From Liolophura sinensis (lineage: Eukaryota; Mollusca; Polyplacophora; Chitonida; Chitonidae), in assembly GCF_032854445.1 (NCBI RefSeq), contig NC_088303.1:35283501-35347500 (forward strand): DNA of 64,000 nt, given 5' to 3'. Under the pieces are notes generated by a model. It searched no databases. It had not been told where the DNA came from and saw only the letters and a list, made by a program, of their open reading frames with translations. Shown here piece after piece: positions 12,991-24,559 of the stretch (position 1 is the stretch's first letter; the number at the start of each line of letters is the position of its first letter). The translations under genes and the position numbers were made by a program.

Positions 12991-14740
12991 AAACATTCTT
13001 GAGTGCAACGCTAGCTACAATTAAATGCATAAATTATTTACTGAAGGATTGACTGATGGTTGATATTAATGATCAAAATTCAAGTGCATTTTTTTTTAAA
13101 TTTTTCACCGCAGTCCAAAGTTATGTTTAAACTGACAATGCAAACCTAATACTGCGAAAGTGACGTATGGTAGTTGTTTGGGTGCCCAGCAAATGGGGTG
13201 GGTCACAGCGCCAAGTGAATATCTCCCATCATAGGGCAGGGAGCCAAGCCGTAGGCCTATGCTATGTTCGTGGACGCCTGCTTTAATTTTACACTTCGCT
13301 CGCTCTATAAATCATAAAGCGCATCGCTCATACATCAGTACAACTGTGAAACCTTATAAATAATTGTTCAGAATTGGGAGGAGAATGTGCAGTTAAAAGA
13401 TATAATAAATTACCCGGGTCATATTTCATGCGAGGTATTTTGGGCATTTCTGCTAATCTTGTAGACAGAATCTAGGGCCGGGTGAGAAATGTTCGGGCAG
13501 ATGTAGCGATGTGCTTTCTGCATTTCTCCCTATCACCCTTGAACTATGCGCCACGACCATTTATATATGTCATAAGGGGCCGTTTTTTCTTCATTGTATA
13601 TGTCATAAGGAGCCCTTTTTCTCAACTTGTTTATGTCATGCTAGGTTATCAAGTCATCGAAACTGACAAATGACGTTGCGTGAATATTTTTTTTCTTTTA
13701 GGCTATTTTTTAACTAGGCGAAAGAATAAATATATAAGCGGCGGTAATGGGTGTCGGTTCGTTGTGGTTAGCCCCACCACGGACTGTCAGAACACTAAAT
13801 CTGAGTGAAAAAGACAAAATGGTTGCTAAAAAAGCAACGTCTTTTGTGCACACGTATTTGAAGCAGTTCGGAAAGCGTTTCGCTATTTTGGCTCGAACCG
13901 AATGATTGATACCCACATACAAATATAGCGGAGAATTTTCCAACCTTAGTCGATGGGCATAGTGCTAAGTGAGGTAATCGGCCTTCAATCTACCAGCTGA
14001 AGACAGTGATGCTGTTTTCCGGCCCTTCATCTTTCAGCGACATCGGCAAAGACAGAAATCTTCGCGCGGCGCTGAGTAAATATAAGAGTTATTTTTACAC
14101 GCGATATAGTACGAGATTTTATGAAAACAACTTTAAAGCAGCGCCAAAGCTCGTGATTTGAGAACAGTATCGGATAGATGAGAGGGAGCCTTTTGGGAGC
14201 TGGACAAAACAAAAGTTATACATTCTGTCGGCTCTCTCTCAAAAGACTTATGACGGAGCAGCTGTGGCTCCGAACTGATTGACAGTCACGTGCTGGGGAA
14301 GCCGGTGAAATGTACAACAAAGATATCACAGAGTTTACAGCTTTCAACGTCCCCCGTGAAAACAGTCCTGCTTCAAAATGGTCGATCCCAAATAACTCGT
14401 TAGTCTGCCGTCAGCCTGACGTCAGTTGTTTCCACTCAGTATTTTACGACCTAATTTTATTTAGGTTCAACAGAGATTATGCTCCCAGCTTTCGTCCAGC
14501 TCGAGAAGGACGCCTTTTCCAAGACCGAACCAATTCTAATTGAGAAGAGACCCCTTTTTGTGTGGTCACTGTGTCTTTTATGTGTCTAATCTTTGCTGGC
14601 AATTTGGAGCGCCTATAAAACTCTAAACGGGCTCCAATTCTGAAGTTTTTATTTCTTACACTTTTTATGGATTAACAAAGAAATGCTGAGAAATAGTTGT
14701 TTTTAGGGTGAGGCAAAATGGGCTGACGGGACGGAAAGTT
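12991..14740. other. Non-coding stretch with a short tandem duplication
   Basis: No gene is supported. A 33-bp unit is repeated about 2.4 times at 13564-13640. The rest is anonymous. Confidence 0.45.
13564..13640. repeat. 33-bp tandem repeat, 2.4 copies
   Basis: TATATGTCATAAGG begins at 13564 and again at 13597, and a diverged third start lies near 13630. Each is followed by a GGCC/AGCCC and T-rich segment. The sequence is unrelated to the 33-bp minisatellite at 6.6 kb. Confidence 0.75.
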
Positions 14741-16463
14741 AACTCAACCGATCTATACCAGCCCGACTATGAGTAGCCCGGTATTAAGCAGGCCTATATA
14801 TCAAACTTAATCAACTACATCGATCTATGCCATGGGTTCCCCGGTATTAGGTAGGTCTCCATATCAAACTTGAACAACTACATCAATCTATACCATGGGT
14901 AGCCCGATATTGAGCAGGCCTATATATCAAACTTAAATAACTACATCGATCTATACCATGAGTAGCGCGCTATTAAGCAGGCCTACATATCAAACTTGAA
15001 TAACTACACCAATCTATACCATGGGAAGCCGGGTATTAGACAGGTCTATATATCAAACTTAAACAACTACATCAATCTATACCATGGGTTCCCCGGTATT
15101 AGGTAGGTCTCCATATCAAACTTGAACAACTACATCAATCTATACCATGGGTAGCCCGGTATTAAGCAGGCCTACATATCAAACTTGAACAACTACATCA
15201 ATCTGTACCATGGGAAGCCGGGTATTAGACAGGTCTATATATCAAACTTAAACAACTACATCAATCTATACCATGGGTAGCCCGATATTGAGCAGGCCTA
15301 CATATCAAACTTAAACAACTACACCGATCTATACCATGGGTAGCCCGGTATTACGTACATATTAAACTGAAATAACTACATCAATCTATACCATAGGCAG
15401 CCCGGTGTTAGATAGGTCTACATATCAAATTTAAACAATTACATCAATCTATACTATGGGTAGTCCGGTATTAAGTAGGTCTGCATATCAAACTGAAATA
15501 ACTACATCAATCTATACCATGGGTAGCCCGGTATTAGGTACATATTTAACTGAAACAACTACATCAGTCTATACCGTGGGTAGTCCGGTAAATAACTACA
15601 TCAATCTGCATCCGTCTATATCATCGGTAGCCAGGTATTAAGTAGGCCTACATATCAAACTTAAATACCTACATCAATGTATATCATGGGTAGCCTGGTA
15701 TTAAGTAGGTCTACAGATCAAACTTAAATAACTACATAAATCTATACCATGGGTAGCCTGGTATATAGTAGGCCTACATATTAATCTGAAACAACTACAT
15801 CAATCTATACAATGGGTAGCCCGGTATTAAGCAGGCTTACATATTAAACTTAAACAACAACATCGTCTATATTATGGGTAGCCCGGTATTAAATAGGCCT
15901 ACATATCAAACTTAAATAACTACATTACTCTGTATCATCGGTAGCCTGGTATTAAGTAGGCCTACAAATAAATCTTAAATAACTACATCAATCTGTACAA
16001 TGAATAGCCTGGTATTAAGTAGGTCTACAGGTCAAACGTTAATAACTACATCAGTCTATATTATGGGTAGCTCGGTATTAAATAGGCATATATATCAAAC
16101 TTAAACAACTACATCAATCTATACCATAGGTAGCCCGATATTGAGCAGGCTTACATATTAAACTTAAAAATCTATACCATGGGTAGCATGGTATTAAGTA
16201 GGCGTACATATCAAATTTAAACAACTACATCAATCTATACTATGGGTAGCCCGGTATTGAGTAGGCCTACAGGTCAAACTTTAATAACTACATCAATCTA
16301 TACCATGGGTAGCCTGATATTAAGGTTTATGTATGAATCTTAAATAACTAAATCAATCTATACCATGGGTAGCCTGGTGTTAAGTAGGTCTACATATCAA
16401 TCTTAAACAACTACATCAATCTATGCCATGAATAGCCTGGTATTAAGTACACATCAAACTTTA
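14741..16463. repeat. 63-bp satellite-like tandem array, about 27 copies
   Basis: The unit is about 63 bp and contains AACTACATCAATCTATACCA, TGGGTAGCCCGGTATTAAG and CATATCAAACTTAAAC. Copies differ by point changes and small deletions. Some variants recur as blocks: the GGGTTCCCCGG type occurs at about 14831 and 15083 (252 bp apart, four units), and the GGGAAGCCGGG type at about 15020 and 15209 (189 bp, three units). A solitary extra unit lies at about 16717-16760 outside the main array. There is no coding potential beyond chance. Confidence 0.9.
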
Positions 16464-16552
16464 ATACCGACCTTAATTTTTGACATGGATGAGGTTCTAT
16501 GAAGTGTTTATCAAACTTGAATAATCATATATAAATATAATCATAACAGGTA

Positions 16553-16850
16553 TTTTCAGGAATTCGAATTGCGATTTGTTAATTTTAAAGTGGTATCTTT
16601 TGAGGGAAAGGTTATGTCATGATGTTTATTTCTATCGGCATATTTTATATCAACAAAAGTTGGTATTACATGTATTTCTATCGGCATATTTTATATCAAC
16701 AAAAGTTGGTATTAAATGTACATCAAAGCTTTTATAACTACATCAATCTAACACCATGGTTTACTTTTCAGGAATTCGTATTGATTTTGATTTCTTAATT
16801 CCAATGCTGAACATTCGAAGAAAAGATAATGTCATAAAATTTTTTAGAGG
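16553..16850. repeat. Duplicated satellite flank with a 46-bp tandem duplication
   Basis: TTTTCAGGAATTCG occurs at 16553 and again at 16765, 212 bp apart, followed each time by a similar but diverged sequence. Between them, TATTTCTATCGGCATATTTT begins at 16627 and 16673, a direct 46-bp duplication. A lone 63-bp satellite unit (about 16717-16760) sits just before the second copy. The array edge therefore appears to have been duplicated together with its flank. Confidence 0.65.
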
Positions 16851-16860
16851 TATATTTTAC

Positions 16861-18023
16861 ACAATTAACGACACTTGGCTCATTTAGCTGGTACAGAAGG
16901 TGTCTGTAGAAGAAAATGAGCGCGGCTCCGAGTCTGAGGTGATCGTCGATATTTGTGTGTTGAGTGCATGATGAAGTCAAAACTGAACTGATTTCCAAGG
17001 AATTAGGACGGATGTGAAGATTATGTCGATTATATTTGTTAGAATAAAAATAAATTATGCTCATTTTCTGGCACGTTAACAGCGAGCATATCGCATATCG
17101 TTTATCGTTTCTCGCTGTCGTAATGCTGATGTATGAGATAAAATCTGATGTATGATGTCAAGGTTTCATATGCGAGCATTCCGTGTATAGAAATTATCGA
17201 TATACTGGCGTGATGGCATGAACAGGCTACCATACTAATGGCCAACATTTGCTAAGGCCTTACTATCAGGATTAATGTTACAAACCGGCGGTCATACACA
17301 CCGTCCAAAGTTGATTGAGTCCAAAAAATCCGAAGAGAAAGCGATCGGTGCGTGTATGTATAACTCATGTACAAAACGATGTGGGGATAGTGTCCAGTCC
17401 AACTATAACAACAACAAAGAAACACACAAAAAAGGAAAAAACTCCCAAAGGCTGAACTGGTATATAACGACGGTTATAAACACTTTCTAAATTTGACAAG
17501 AAAAAAAAAGCGAGTATAGGCCCCCTATAATCAGGTATATGTATAAAATGAAGTGCATATAGACAACGACTTACCAAACTACTAAAATTGTCCTTAAACT
17601 GTGATAAAGAACAGCTGTATGGCGTGTTATTTTTATAGAAGGATAAAAATGAATTGAAAACTCGCCAAGTATTTCCTTGAGCGACCGCAATACGAGAAGC
17701 GGAAAAACAATAACCTTTAAACAATAGCATTATAGATAAGCAACCAGAACGTACGCCAGACAGGCTGTAAGCACTGTGGTAACAACCGCCCATGTATGTA
17801 CATCACCAGCCCTTCTTCCCTGTGCTGGCTACTGAAGCAGTCTAGGCATACACACGGTTATAGTGAAAGCACATCTGTTACAAACCTTGGTAGGCCTGGT
17901 GTTAAGTAACTGTCAAAATGCTCTGTCATCGTACAATTATAGTATTGGTTTACATTTGTGATACAAATAACAGCTATGCTGTGTCAGAATTTTACGAAGG
18001 AACTGCTACAATGTGATGGAAAA
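16861..18023. other. Non-coding stretch, nothing recognised
   Basis: The longest frame is 142 codons on the minus strand (17365-17793). It has no domain, no homopolymer-free body and no splice support, so it is not called as a gene. Confidence 0.45.
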
Positions 18024-18450
18024 CAGGTCCTACCCATTACTGCGTTGTCATGTCCTACCATTTATGTGTTGTCAGGTCCTACCTATTTCTTTGTTATCAT
18101 GTCCTACCATTTCTGTGTTGTCAGGTCCTATCCATTTCTTTGTTGTCATGTCCTACCCATTTCTGTGCTGACAGGTCCTACCCATTTCTGTGTTGTCATG
18201 TCCTACCCATTTCTGTGTTTTCAGGTCCTACCCATTTCTGTGTTGTCAGGTCTTACCCATTTCTGCGTTGTCAGGTCATACCCATTTCTCTGTTATCAGG
18301 TCCAACCCATTTCTGTGATGTAGGTCCTACCCATTTCTGTGTTGTCAGGTCATACCCATTTCTGTGTTGTCAGGTCATACCCATTTCTCTGTTATCAGGT
18401 CCAACCCATTTCTATGTTGACAGGTCATACGCATTTCTGTGTTGTCAGGT
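18024..18450. repeat. 25-bp minisatellite, about 17 copies
   Basis: The unit contains TCCTACCCATTTCTGTGTTG followed by TCAGG, 25 bp in all. Variants include TCATG for TCAGG and TTTGTT for TGTGTT. Since 25 is not a multiple of three, a reading frame cycles through all three phases and repeats every 25 residues. Overlapping open frames here are by-products of the array. Confidence 0.9.
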
Positions 18451-18560
18451 TTTTAAAGACATCTAAGAAAAACCTTCCCTACCAATTTGAACGCCAGCTG
18501 TTTAGGCTGTCAGATGTTTCATCACCTGCATACCATGGTAGAAGAATGTTGATGTTTTTG

Positions 18561-18664
18561 GTATTTGTATTCAATGTGTATTTTTGTTTAAATGTTTAAG
18601 GTATTTGTATTCAATGTGTATTTTTGTTTAAATGTTTAAGGTATTTGTATTCAATGTGTATTTA
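18561..18664. repeat. 40-bp tandem repeat, 2.6 copies
   Basis: GTATTTGTATTCAATGTGTA begins at 18561, 18601 and 18641. The first two 40-bp units are identical, which indicates a recent duplication. Confidence 0.9.
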
Positions 18665-18988
18665 TGAATGAATCACGGAATTAGTCAAGGTACAATGAAT
18701 TTATTGTAAATAAAAACATATTTGTGTGTAAAAACTGTCAATATGTCATCGAAAGGCTTGACGTCAAACCGAGACATTTAAAATGGAAATGAGATTGCAT
18801 TTGGCAATATAGTTAAAACAAGTTAAAATACAAACACGTTTTGTAGGTCATGTAAAGCTGGATGATACAAATGTGTTAAACTTTATGTTAAACTAAAGAT
18901 AAGTCGTACTAAGACGGTTTTGATATTTGGACTGAATGTATGATGCATGCCATCAATATTCAATTTTTCCAGTTTTTGTTTGTTTCAA

Positions 18989-19112
18989 TAATTTATTTAT
19001 TTTCTTTTAAGTCGTACTCAAGAAAATTTCACTTACACAGCGGCGGCCAGCATTATGGTGGGAGGAAACCGGACAAGACCCGAGGAAACCCACGACCGTC
19101 CCACGTACGGGA
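18989..19112 (-). mobile_element. SINE family 1 copy, 5'-truncated
   Basis: The copy has an ATTTATTTATTTTC tail, GTCGTACTCAAGAAAATTTC, GCGGCGGCCAGCATTATGG and GGAAACCGGACAAGACCC. It ends at CCCACGTACGG without the tRNA-like head, and a stretch of the core appears deleted just before that end. No clear target-site duplication was found. Confidence 0.8.
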
Positions 19113-19371
19113 TCTTTATTTAAACTACATGTCTATCAAAGACATAGTCTACAGGTGCGCAAATGTTTAAAATGACCTTGACACAGAAGTGAGAAAACCA
19201 TAAAGGTTAATTTGATTCGAGCCGAGTTAAAAAAAAATCAGGGGTCTGAAAGGTTCAGCCTACACATGTCGAACCATAAGCTAGACAGCAATAATCTTGT
19301 GAGCGAAACATTCTGTATGATATCACATATGTTATCAGTGGTAATATTCGACGTAAACCCAAATTTTAATG

Positions 19372-19603
19372 GGGGGAATCCGTGGCTCAGTCGGTTAGCG
19401 CGCAAGCGCAGCGTAATGACCCAGAAGCCTCTCACCAACCTCTTCTCTGGCCGTAAGTGGAAGGTCTGTCAGCAACCTGCGGATGGTCGTGGGTTTCCCC
19501 CGGGCTGTGCCTGGTCTCCTCCCACCATAATGCGGACCGCCGTCGTATAAGTGATATATTCTTGAGTACGGCGTAAACACCAATCAAATAAATAAATAAA
19601 TAA
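19372..19603 (+). mobile_element. SINE family 1 copy with head and 13-bp TSD
   Basis: This is one of two good plus-strand copies. It begins with a tRNA-like head (CCGTGGCTCAGTCGGTTAGC, an A-box match), runs through the core (CAACCTGCGGATGGTCGTGG) and ends GCGTAAACACCAATCAAAT plus an AAAT tail. A 13-bp direct repeat, CCAAATTTTAATG, flanks it (19359-19371 and 19604-19616). Compared with the copies at 22.3 and 43.6 kb, about 40 bp carrying the B box is missing after CTCTCACCAA. This copy should therefore not be competent for RNA polymerase III transcription. Confidence 0.9.
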
Positions 19604-19616
19604 CCAAATTTTAATG

Positions 19617-20593
19617 TTTAATATATTGTGTAAGGTGCATGCCGAAGAACGTGAAATTACGAGAGCTTTGCCTTGTGTTGTGGCTTGAAATCTGTGACTA
19701 CTACATTAATAGTTCCCCACAGCTGTGAAAACTAAAATTGTATTTTTCGGTGGACAAAGCATAGTTATCAAAGTTAACGATTCCAGCGTCTACAACACAG
19801 CGTCTATTGTCTTTGAGCACGAGCAGCATCATAATTCGGGTGTAGCTTTGTGGTAATTGACTTACGACATGATGTACACAATCGGATGTATCTCTCCATA
19901 ATTAGCCTAGTATTATCTCTTTGTGTGCTCATTCCATTAAACACAATGAAAGAACAATCTAGAGCTCATTTGTGTGAGTGAACAGAATAGTTCGGTTCTG
20001 ATTTATACGGTACTTAAACATAATTTTGTTTTTGATGAGGGCCTAGCTCAGGAGTGTGTTCATGTTTTGACAGCATTGCTGACGACACTGAGTATTTGAA
20101 AATTTTATATTAATGAAAAACATACAAGACTATTCTAAACAAAGTGTATGCTTAAATTTTTTTTTTTTAATTTTTACTGCATGATTTTATATTTTTAGCT
20201 GATTTTTATGTTGGATGTTTTCATTTTCATGTCGAAAGCCATGATTGTTTTGTTTCTACATGTTTTCACCATGAAATACCGAAACACCGCCATTGTGACG
20301 TTAGAGCTTAATCACTCACTCATTCAGTCAATTAGGAATGCGCGGAGAAGAAGGGCTGGCAAGAGCTGCTGCCTGAATTATACGAAAAGGCATGATCGAG
20401 TTGCAAATTCACTCCAACTCTATAACGTAGACAATTTTACCTCATAAAATACACATTTACCATGCTTTACGGTAATATTAATTAATTTACATTAGTTTTT
20501 ACATCTATAAGATTTTACTTGAATGAATCATCATAATTCTTTCTCATATCTGTCGACCTACTTTTGTATTTTATACCGGTGTTAAATCTGAAA
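19617..20593. other. Non-coding stretch, nothing recognised
   Basis: AT-rich sequence without a supported gene or repeat. Confidence 0.45.
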
Positions 20594-20615
20594 TGATCAC
20601 AATCGATTGTGATCA
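20594..20615. other. 22-bp perfect palindrome
   Basis: The arm TGATCACAATC is followed directly by its exact complement GATTGTGATCA, with no spacer. It could be a binding site for a homodimeric protein or a chance event. No gene start is recognised beside it. Confidence 0.6.
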
Positions 20616-20737
20616 ATAACGTTGTTATCTTGATAAGTAGGCCTAGTTTTAACACAAGATATGTACAAAAGGCGATTGCTCTGTGAAAGATTTCTCAACT
20701 AGAATCTGTAAATGTAAGGCGATAAAATCATGCGTGT

Positions 20738-20902
20738 CTTTATTTATTTATTTTTATTGGTGTTTTACGCCGTACGGTACTCAAGAATATTTCATTTCTA
20801 CAACGGCGGCCAGCATTAAGGTAGGAGGGAAACCTGGCAGAGCCGGGCGAAACCCACGTCGATCCGTAGTTTTCTATCAGACCTTCCCACGGCTGGAAAG
20901 GT
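20738..20902 (-). mobile_element. SINE family 1 copy, 5'-truncated
   Basis: A TTTATTTATTTATTTTTATT tail is followed by GGTGTTTTACGCCGTACGG, ACGGCGGCCAGCATTAAGG and the core, ending near CTTCCCACGG. The tRNA-like head is missing. No target-site duplication was found. Confidence 0.8.
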
Positions 20903-22334
20903 AACCAACAGATCATGGTTGTAACAGGCCTGTACAAAGCACTGCGTGCTGAATGTGATCTCAGAAATAACTGTCAAATTTTACGGTTTTTTAATTAATG
21001 CTTGACTTTTATCTTGTGTTCATTTACCCTAAAATGATTATAAATCTAAAACTATGAAAACAAGGACGAATTACTACACACTCCTGCAGCATTTTGGAAG
21101 AATGAATAGGTTCATTCATCTGTTTATTTATAACGTCGATGTGTGGTCACATGTCACACTGTGGTGTAAGTTTTGTAAGTCGAGGCTATTAATCTGTTGG
21201 CCAGTCCTCTTGGCGGCGTGTCTGGAAATGGCAACTCGCGGTACATGGGAGACAACCCTAGTGCAACGACGCAAAAACCTGCCACATACTGTGTGTATAT
21301 AGTATTTAAAGGAGAAGAAAACTTTAATAAAGGACACTATAGGCTGAAAAGAGCAAATTTTTTCCCATCTGGTGGTGCCTGCTGCATAATTTTGCGATTT
21401 TTCCTTGCCATACACGTAAAGCCTGAAAACGGCAAAGCTGGCATAAATCGCCGAGTTCATCGTGTTATCTTTAACACCATGTAATTTATGATGGGGGGTG
21501 TGTTGCCTCTCAGCCAATGAGAGTCGTTAAAACGATTGTTCGTGTGAACTCGAAACCTACGTCCAACATTCCTGTTTCCCGATCGTCAAGCGGAAAACGA
21601 ACTGTACTGTTCGCTACCATCTGGGAAGAAGAGTTCTAAACATTTTAAAATACCTGCATAAGAATACGACAGTTGTATACAATCCTGGTGCACTTGTATA
21701 TAATTAGAGAATAAATACCGAAGCGGCTTGTCGTAACATACATTATATATGCAAATAATTCTATATAATCTATTTAACCCGATACTTTGTCCTTGTCATC
21801 ATTTTGATTACACAGGGGCTTTTGTCTGTTGATTGATAGGCGAGCACGGCTCGGACCACGGGACAATTTCATACATGTTTATTTTCTTTATTTCATACCG
21901 GTGGTAAATTTGTCTACTTCAACTCCAAAAATAAATGTCCCCAAACTTTTGGCGCGGTACCATGCGATGTGTGCAATGTGCGAGATGTGCGTGATGTTCT
22001 CTGCAATCATAGAGAACCACCATAATTTAGCTGTTGACTTCGGCTGGAAGTAAAGTCAGGGCATTTAATCACTTTGGTAAACTCGAGTGGGGCGTGTAAT
22101 AAACCAAGGCAAGAAGGTCTGTCCAAAAGAAACGAAATTCTGAAATATTTTAAGTAGGTGTAATTAACAGCGCAGAAATGTATAGTGTATTACCAACCTA
22201 TAATGTTCGCGTGGCAGTATTATCCAATCAGTGTTCTAGCACTGTTAAGTTTGGAGGCAAATCCTCGAGAGAACTATATATGTGTGACCACAGGCACTCC
22301 ATTTTTGCCCTGCCCTCAAACGGAGAACCTATCT
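20903..22334. other. Non-coding stretch, possible unclassified repeat
   Basis: No gene is supported. The segment from about 21305 begins TTTAAAGGAGAAGAAAAC and contains GCCAATGAGAGTCG, a composition reminiscent of MITE interiors. No matching inverted end was found, so no element is called. Confidence 0.4.
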
Positions 22335-22347
22335 TCGTCACACATGA

Positions 22348-22601
22348 TTTATCTATTTATTTGATTGGTGTTTTACGACGTTCTCAAGAATATTTCACTT
22401 ACACGACGGCGGCCAGCATTATGGTGGGTGGAAAACGGGCTAACCAACGACCATCCGCTGGTTGCTGATAGACCTTCCCACGTACGGTCGGAGAGGAAGC
22501 CAGCATGAGCTGTACTTGAACTCACAGCGACCACATTGGTGAGAGACTCCTGAGTCATTACGCTGCGCTAGCGCTCTAACCGACTGAGCCACGGAGGTCC
22601 C
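22348..22601 (-). mobile_element. SINE family 1, full length with 13-bp TSD
   Basis: The copy spans tail, core and tRNA-like head, ending in the complement of GACCTCCGTGGCTCAGTCGG. Flanks are TCGTCACACATGA (22335-22347) and TCGTCACAAATGA (22602-22614), a 13-bp target-site duplication with one mismatch. On the minus strand the A box (TGGCTCAGTCGG) and a B-box-like GAGTTCAAGTAC are present, with the B box slightly decayed. Confidence 0.92.
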
Positions 22602-22768
22602 TCGTCACAAATGACGATTATATCTCCCCACACCACTGGTTTTCTAACCTGAAACAGAGGACAATCATTCGAAACTTGTGAATATCAGATTAATTTATTC
22701 ATTTTATTCCGGCTAATACGCATTGATAATATTTTACCTATGTATTGGCTATACGGAAAATTCGAAAA

Positions 22769-22895
22769 TGCCAGATGAGAAATCCAGCTAATGCCACAAG
22801 CAAATCCGGCAAATACCAGAGGGAAATCTGACAAATTCCAGAGGTAAACCCGACAAATACCAAGGGAAATCCGGCAAATACCAGAGGGAAATTCC
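22769..22895. repeat. 22-bp minisatellite, about 5 copies
   Basis: The unit is about 22 bp, GGAAATCCGGCAAATACCAG plus AG, with variants such as GAAATCTGACAAATTCCAGA. It produces a repetitive open frame on the minus strand that is not considered a gene. Confidence 0.8.
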
Positions 22896-22954
22896 TGACT
22901 GTAAAAAAGGGAAATAAATCGATTCATTTATTTGACGGACATCTGACACCTTTC

Positions 22955-23110
22955 CTTAGAAAATTTCACTTATTCCCTTCACGGCGAGAGGTTATATCGG
23001 TGAAGATCTTGGAGAAAACCACCATACCCCGGCAACCTTGTACCTGACAAACCTGTCGAACTGGCCACGGCTAGATTGGAACGTGCGGCCTCGTTGCTCT
23101 CTCAATAATC
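22955..23110 (-). mobile_element. SINE group 3 copy, diverged
   Basis: In reverse orientation it has AAAATTTCACTTAT, then a decayed interior, then GAGAAAACCACCATACCCC, GGCAACCTTGTACCTGACAA and ACTGGCCACGG. This order matches the group-3 copies at 54.3 and 60.2 kb. Boundaries are approximate and no target-site duplication was found. Confidence 0.55.
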
Positions 23111-23714
23111 GTCTGGCTTTTAATCGCCTGGCTTTTAAATTCTCTGCCTGTAATCATCTGGCTTTAGTCGTTTGGTTAATATTTAATGTCTCGTGACATT
23201 GTTAAGTCCTCAAATCGGATATACATTTAAACAGAAATGCTAACAATTCACTGGCTAGTGAAAAATGAAGTTAAAATGCAATTATTTGCCTCAATGATAG
23301 CGTTCAATGCTGACAATTTAGGGGAGTTCTAGGGCAGCGAATAAGGGGAGATAATCATAATTTTACGTGTTACGCCTTCCTTGTATCGGAGTTAATGTCC
23401 CTGCAACCCCACTCATTCGCCCTGGTATACTTTTCCACACGGTTGTGCTTCGTACTATAGTCCATATTAACAAGACAGTGTCAGGACGATGCATATTATT
23501 ACTAAGTTCCGGTGCTAATGGATCACCCGGTTATTTATATCGTTGTTATTGAAATGTTTTGTGGATGGACGCAAACACGCGATCAGACCAACACAAAATC
23601 GCGTATAGAAAAATGCAACATATAGCCCTTATTTCCTTTCATTTCTCATACCACCCCACTCCTATTCCCGAAACTGGGCTTTAAAAATCTACCTGACTAT
23701 CCTAACTATGTCAA

Positions 23715-23860
23715 CTGTTTATTTATTTATTTTACTCGGGTTTAATTCCATACTATAGAATTTTGCTTATACCACAGTGGTGGGTGGCTGGGTTTGTGGA
23801 CGACTTCCATTGGGCGTGGCCCGACTCCTTGCCCGTCATGTAGGGGCCTTTACGTGACAC
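23715..23860 (-). mobile_element. Degenerate SINE-like copy
   Basis: A TTTATTTATTTATTTTACTC tail is followed by GGGTTTAATTCCATACTATAG and ATTTTGCTTATACCACAGTGG, which follow the family-1 tail order with many changes. The inner part does not align with the family-1 core. It may be a third core type. Confidence 0.4.
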
Positions 23861-23952
23861 ACCTCAAGACTTCTAGCTTACATCCGAACTAGTGGAAGAT
23901 ATATTCACACACCTAACCTTGCAGGTCAAAACTCGATTGGTCGAGACGAACT

Positions 23953-23990
23953 GAACCTAAACTATACTAATTACTATAGTAATTAGGTTC
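23953..23990. other. Nested palindrome, potential cruciform
   Basis: A 20-bp perfect palindrome (arm CTAATTACTA, 23967-23986) overlaps an outer inverted repeat, GAACCTAA (23953-23960) with TTAGGTTC (23983-23990). The two pairings compete for the same bases. No gene context explains it. Confidence 0.55.
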
Positions 23991-24115
23991 ATTTATTTGG
24001 CCAATAAACCTATCACAGCTTGATGTAGATATATGGCTTAATGCCAAACAGAAGGACTATGACAAATATATGCTATCTTTATTTTTCCATTAGCAGTGTG
24101 CCATAACTGTCGAGA

Positions 24116-24180
24116 GCTTATTTATTTATTAGACTGGTGTTTCATCCCGCATTCAGGAATGGACATTGGCGTCAAAGAGA
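24116..24180 (-). mobile_element. SINE tail fragment, diverged
   Basis: TTATTTATTTATTAGACTGG is followed by TGTTTCATCCCGCATTCAGG, which keeps the order of the family-1 tail (GATTGGTGTTTTACGCCG) with several changes. The continuation is not recognisable. Confidence 0.4.
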
Positions 24181-24368
24181 TCAGAGCTAACTACTAGACA
24201 GTCGGCTGGCACCCCGGCCGTAGAATCCTGTATGAAAACTGTATGTGTGTGACAAACTCTATCAGATTAGACAGTTTATTTGTTTCCATTAACACACGAA
24301 TCAGAGGTTTGTTATTTGTCATGTCTTAGGCAAACATCTCACTCATACAAGTTCATTGATTTTTGTTT

Positions 24369-24440
24369 CATTTATTTGTTTGTTTTTATTAGTGTTTAGA
24401 GTGCTACTCAGAATATTTCACTTATACAGTGACATACGTA
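24369..24440 (-). mobile_element. SINE family 1 tail fragment
   Basis: CATTTATTTGTTTGTTTTTA, TTAGTGTTTAGAGTGC, then TACTCAGAATATTTCACTTA and TACAGTGAC. Only the terminal 70 bp is left. Confidence 0.55.
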
Positions 24441-24559
24441 TGGGTTGCGAGCACCTGAATAAAAAAACACAAAGCTCCAGAATAAATAAGTAAAAAAAAA
24501 AAGACAAGAAAAAAAGAGTTTTTAAGAGTTCACGGATCTATGTCATATAACCAGTTTGT

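Noticed and set aside
17365-17793. 142-codon minus-strand open frame
   Set aside because: No recognisable domain and a composition typical of translated AT-rich non-coding DNA; a frame of this length is plausible by chance in 64 kb.
17958-18466. Two overlapping frames rich in PFLCCQV and HFCVV
   Set aside because: They come from the 25-bp minisatellite, which is open in several phases.
21305-21620. Possible MITE starting TTTAAAGGAGAAG
   Set aside because: No matching inverted end and no target duplication were found within about 1 kb.
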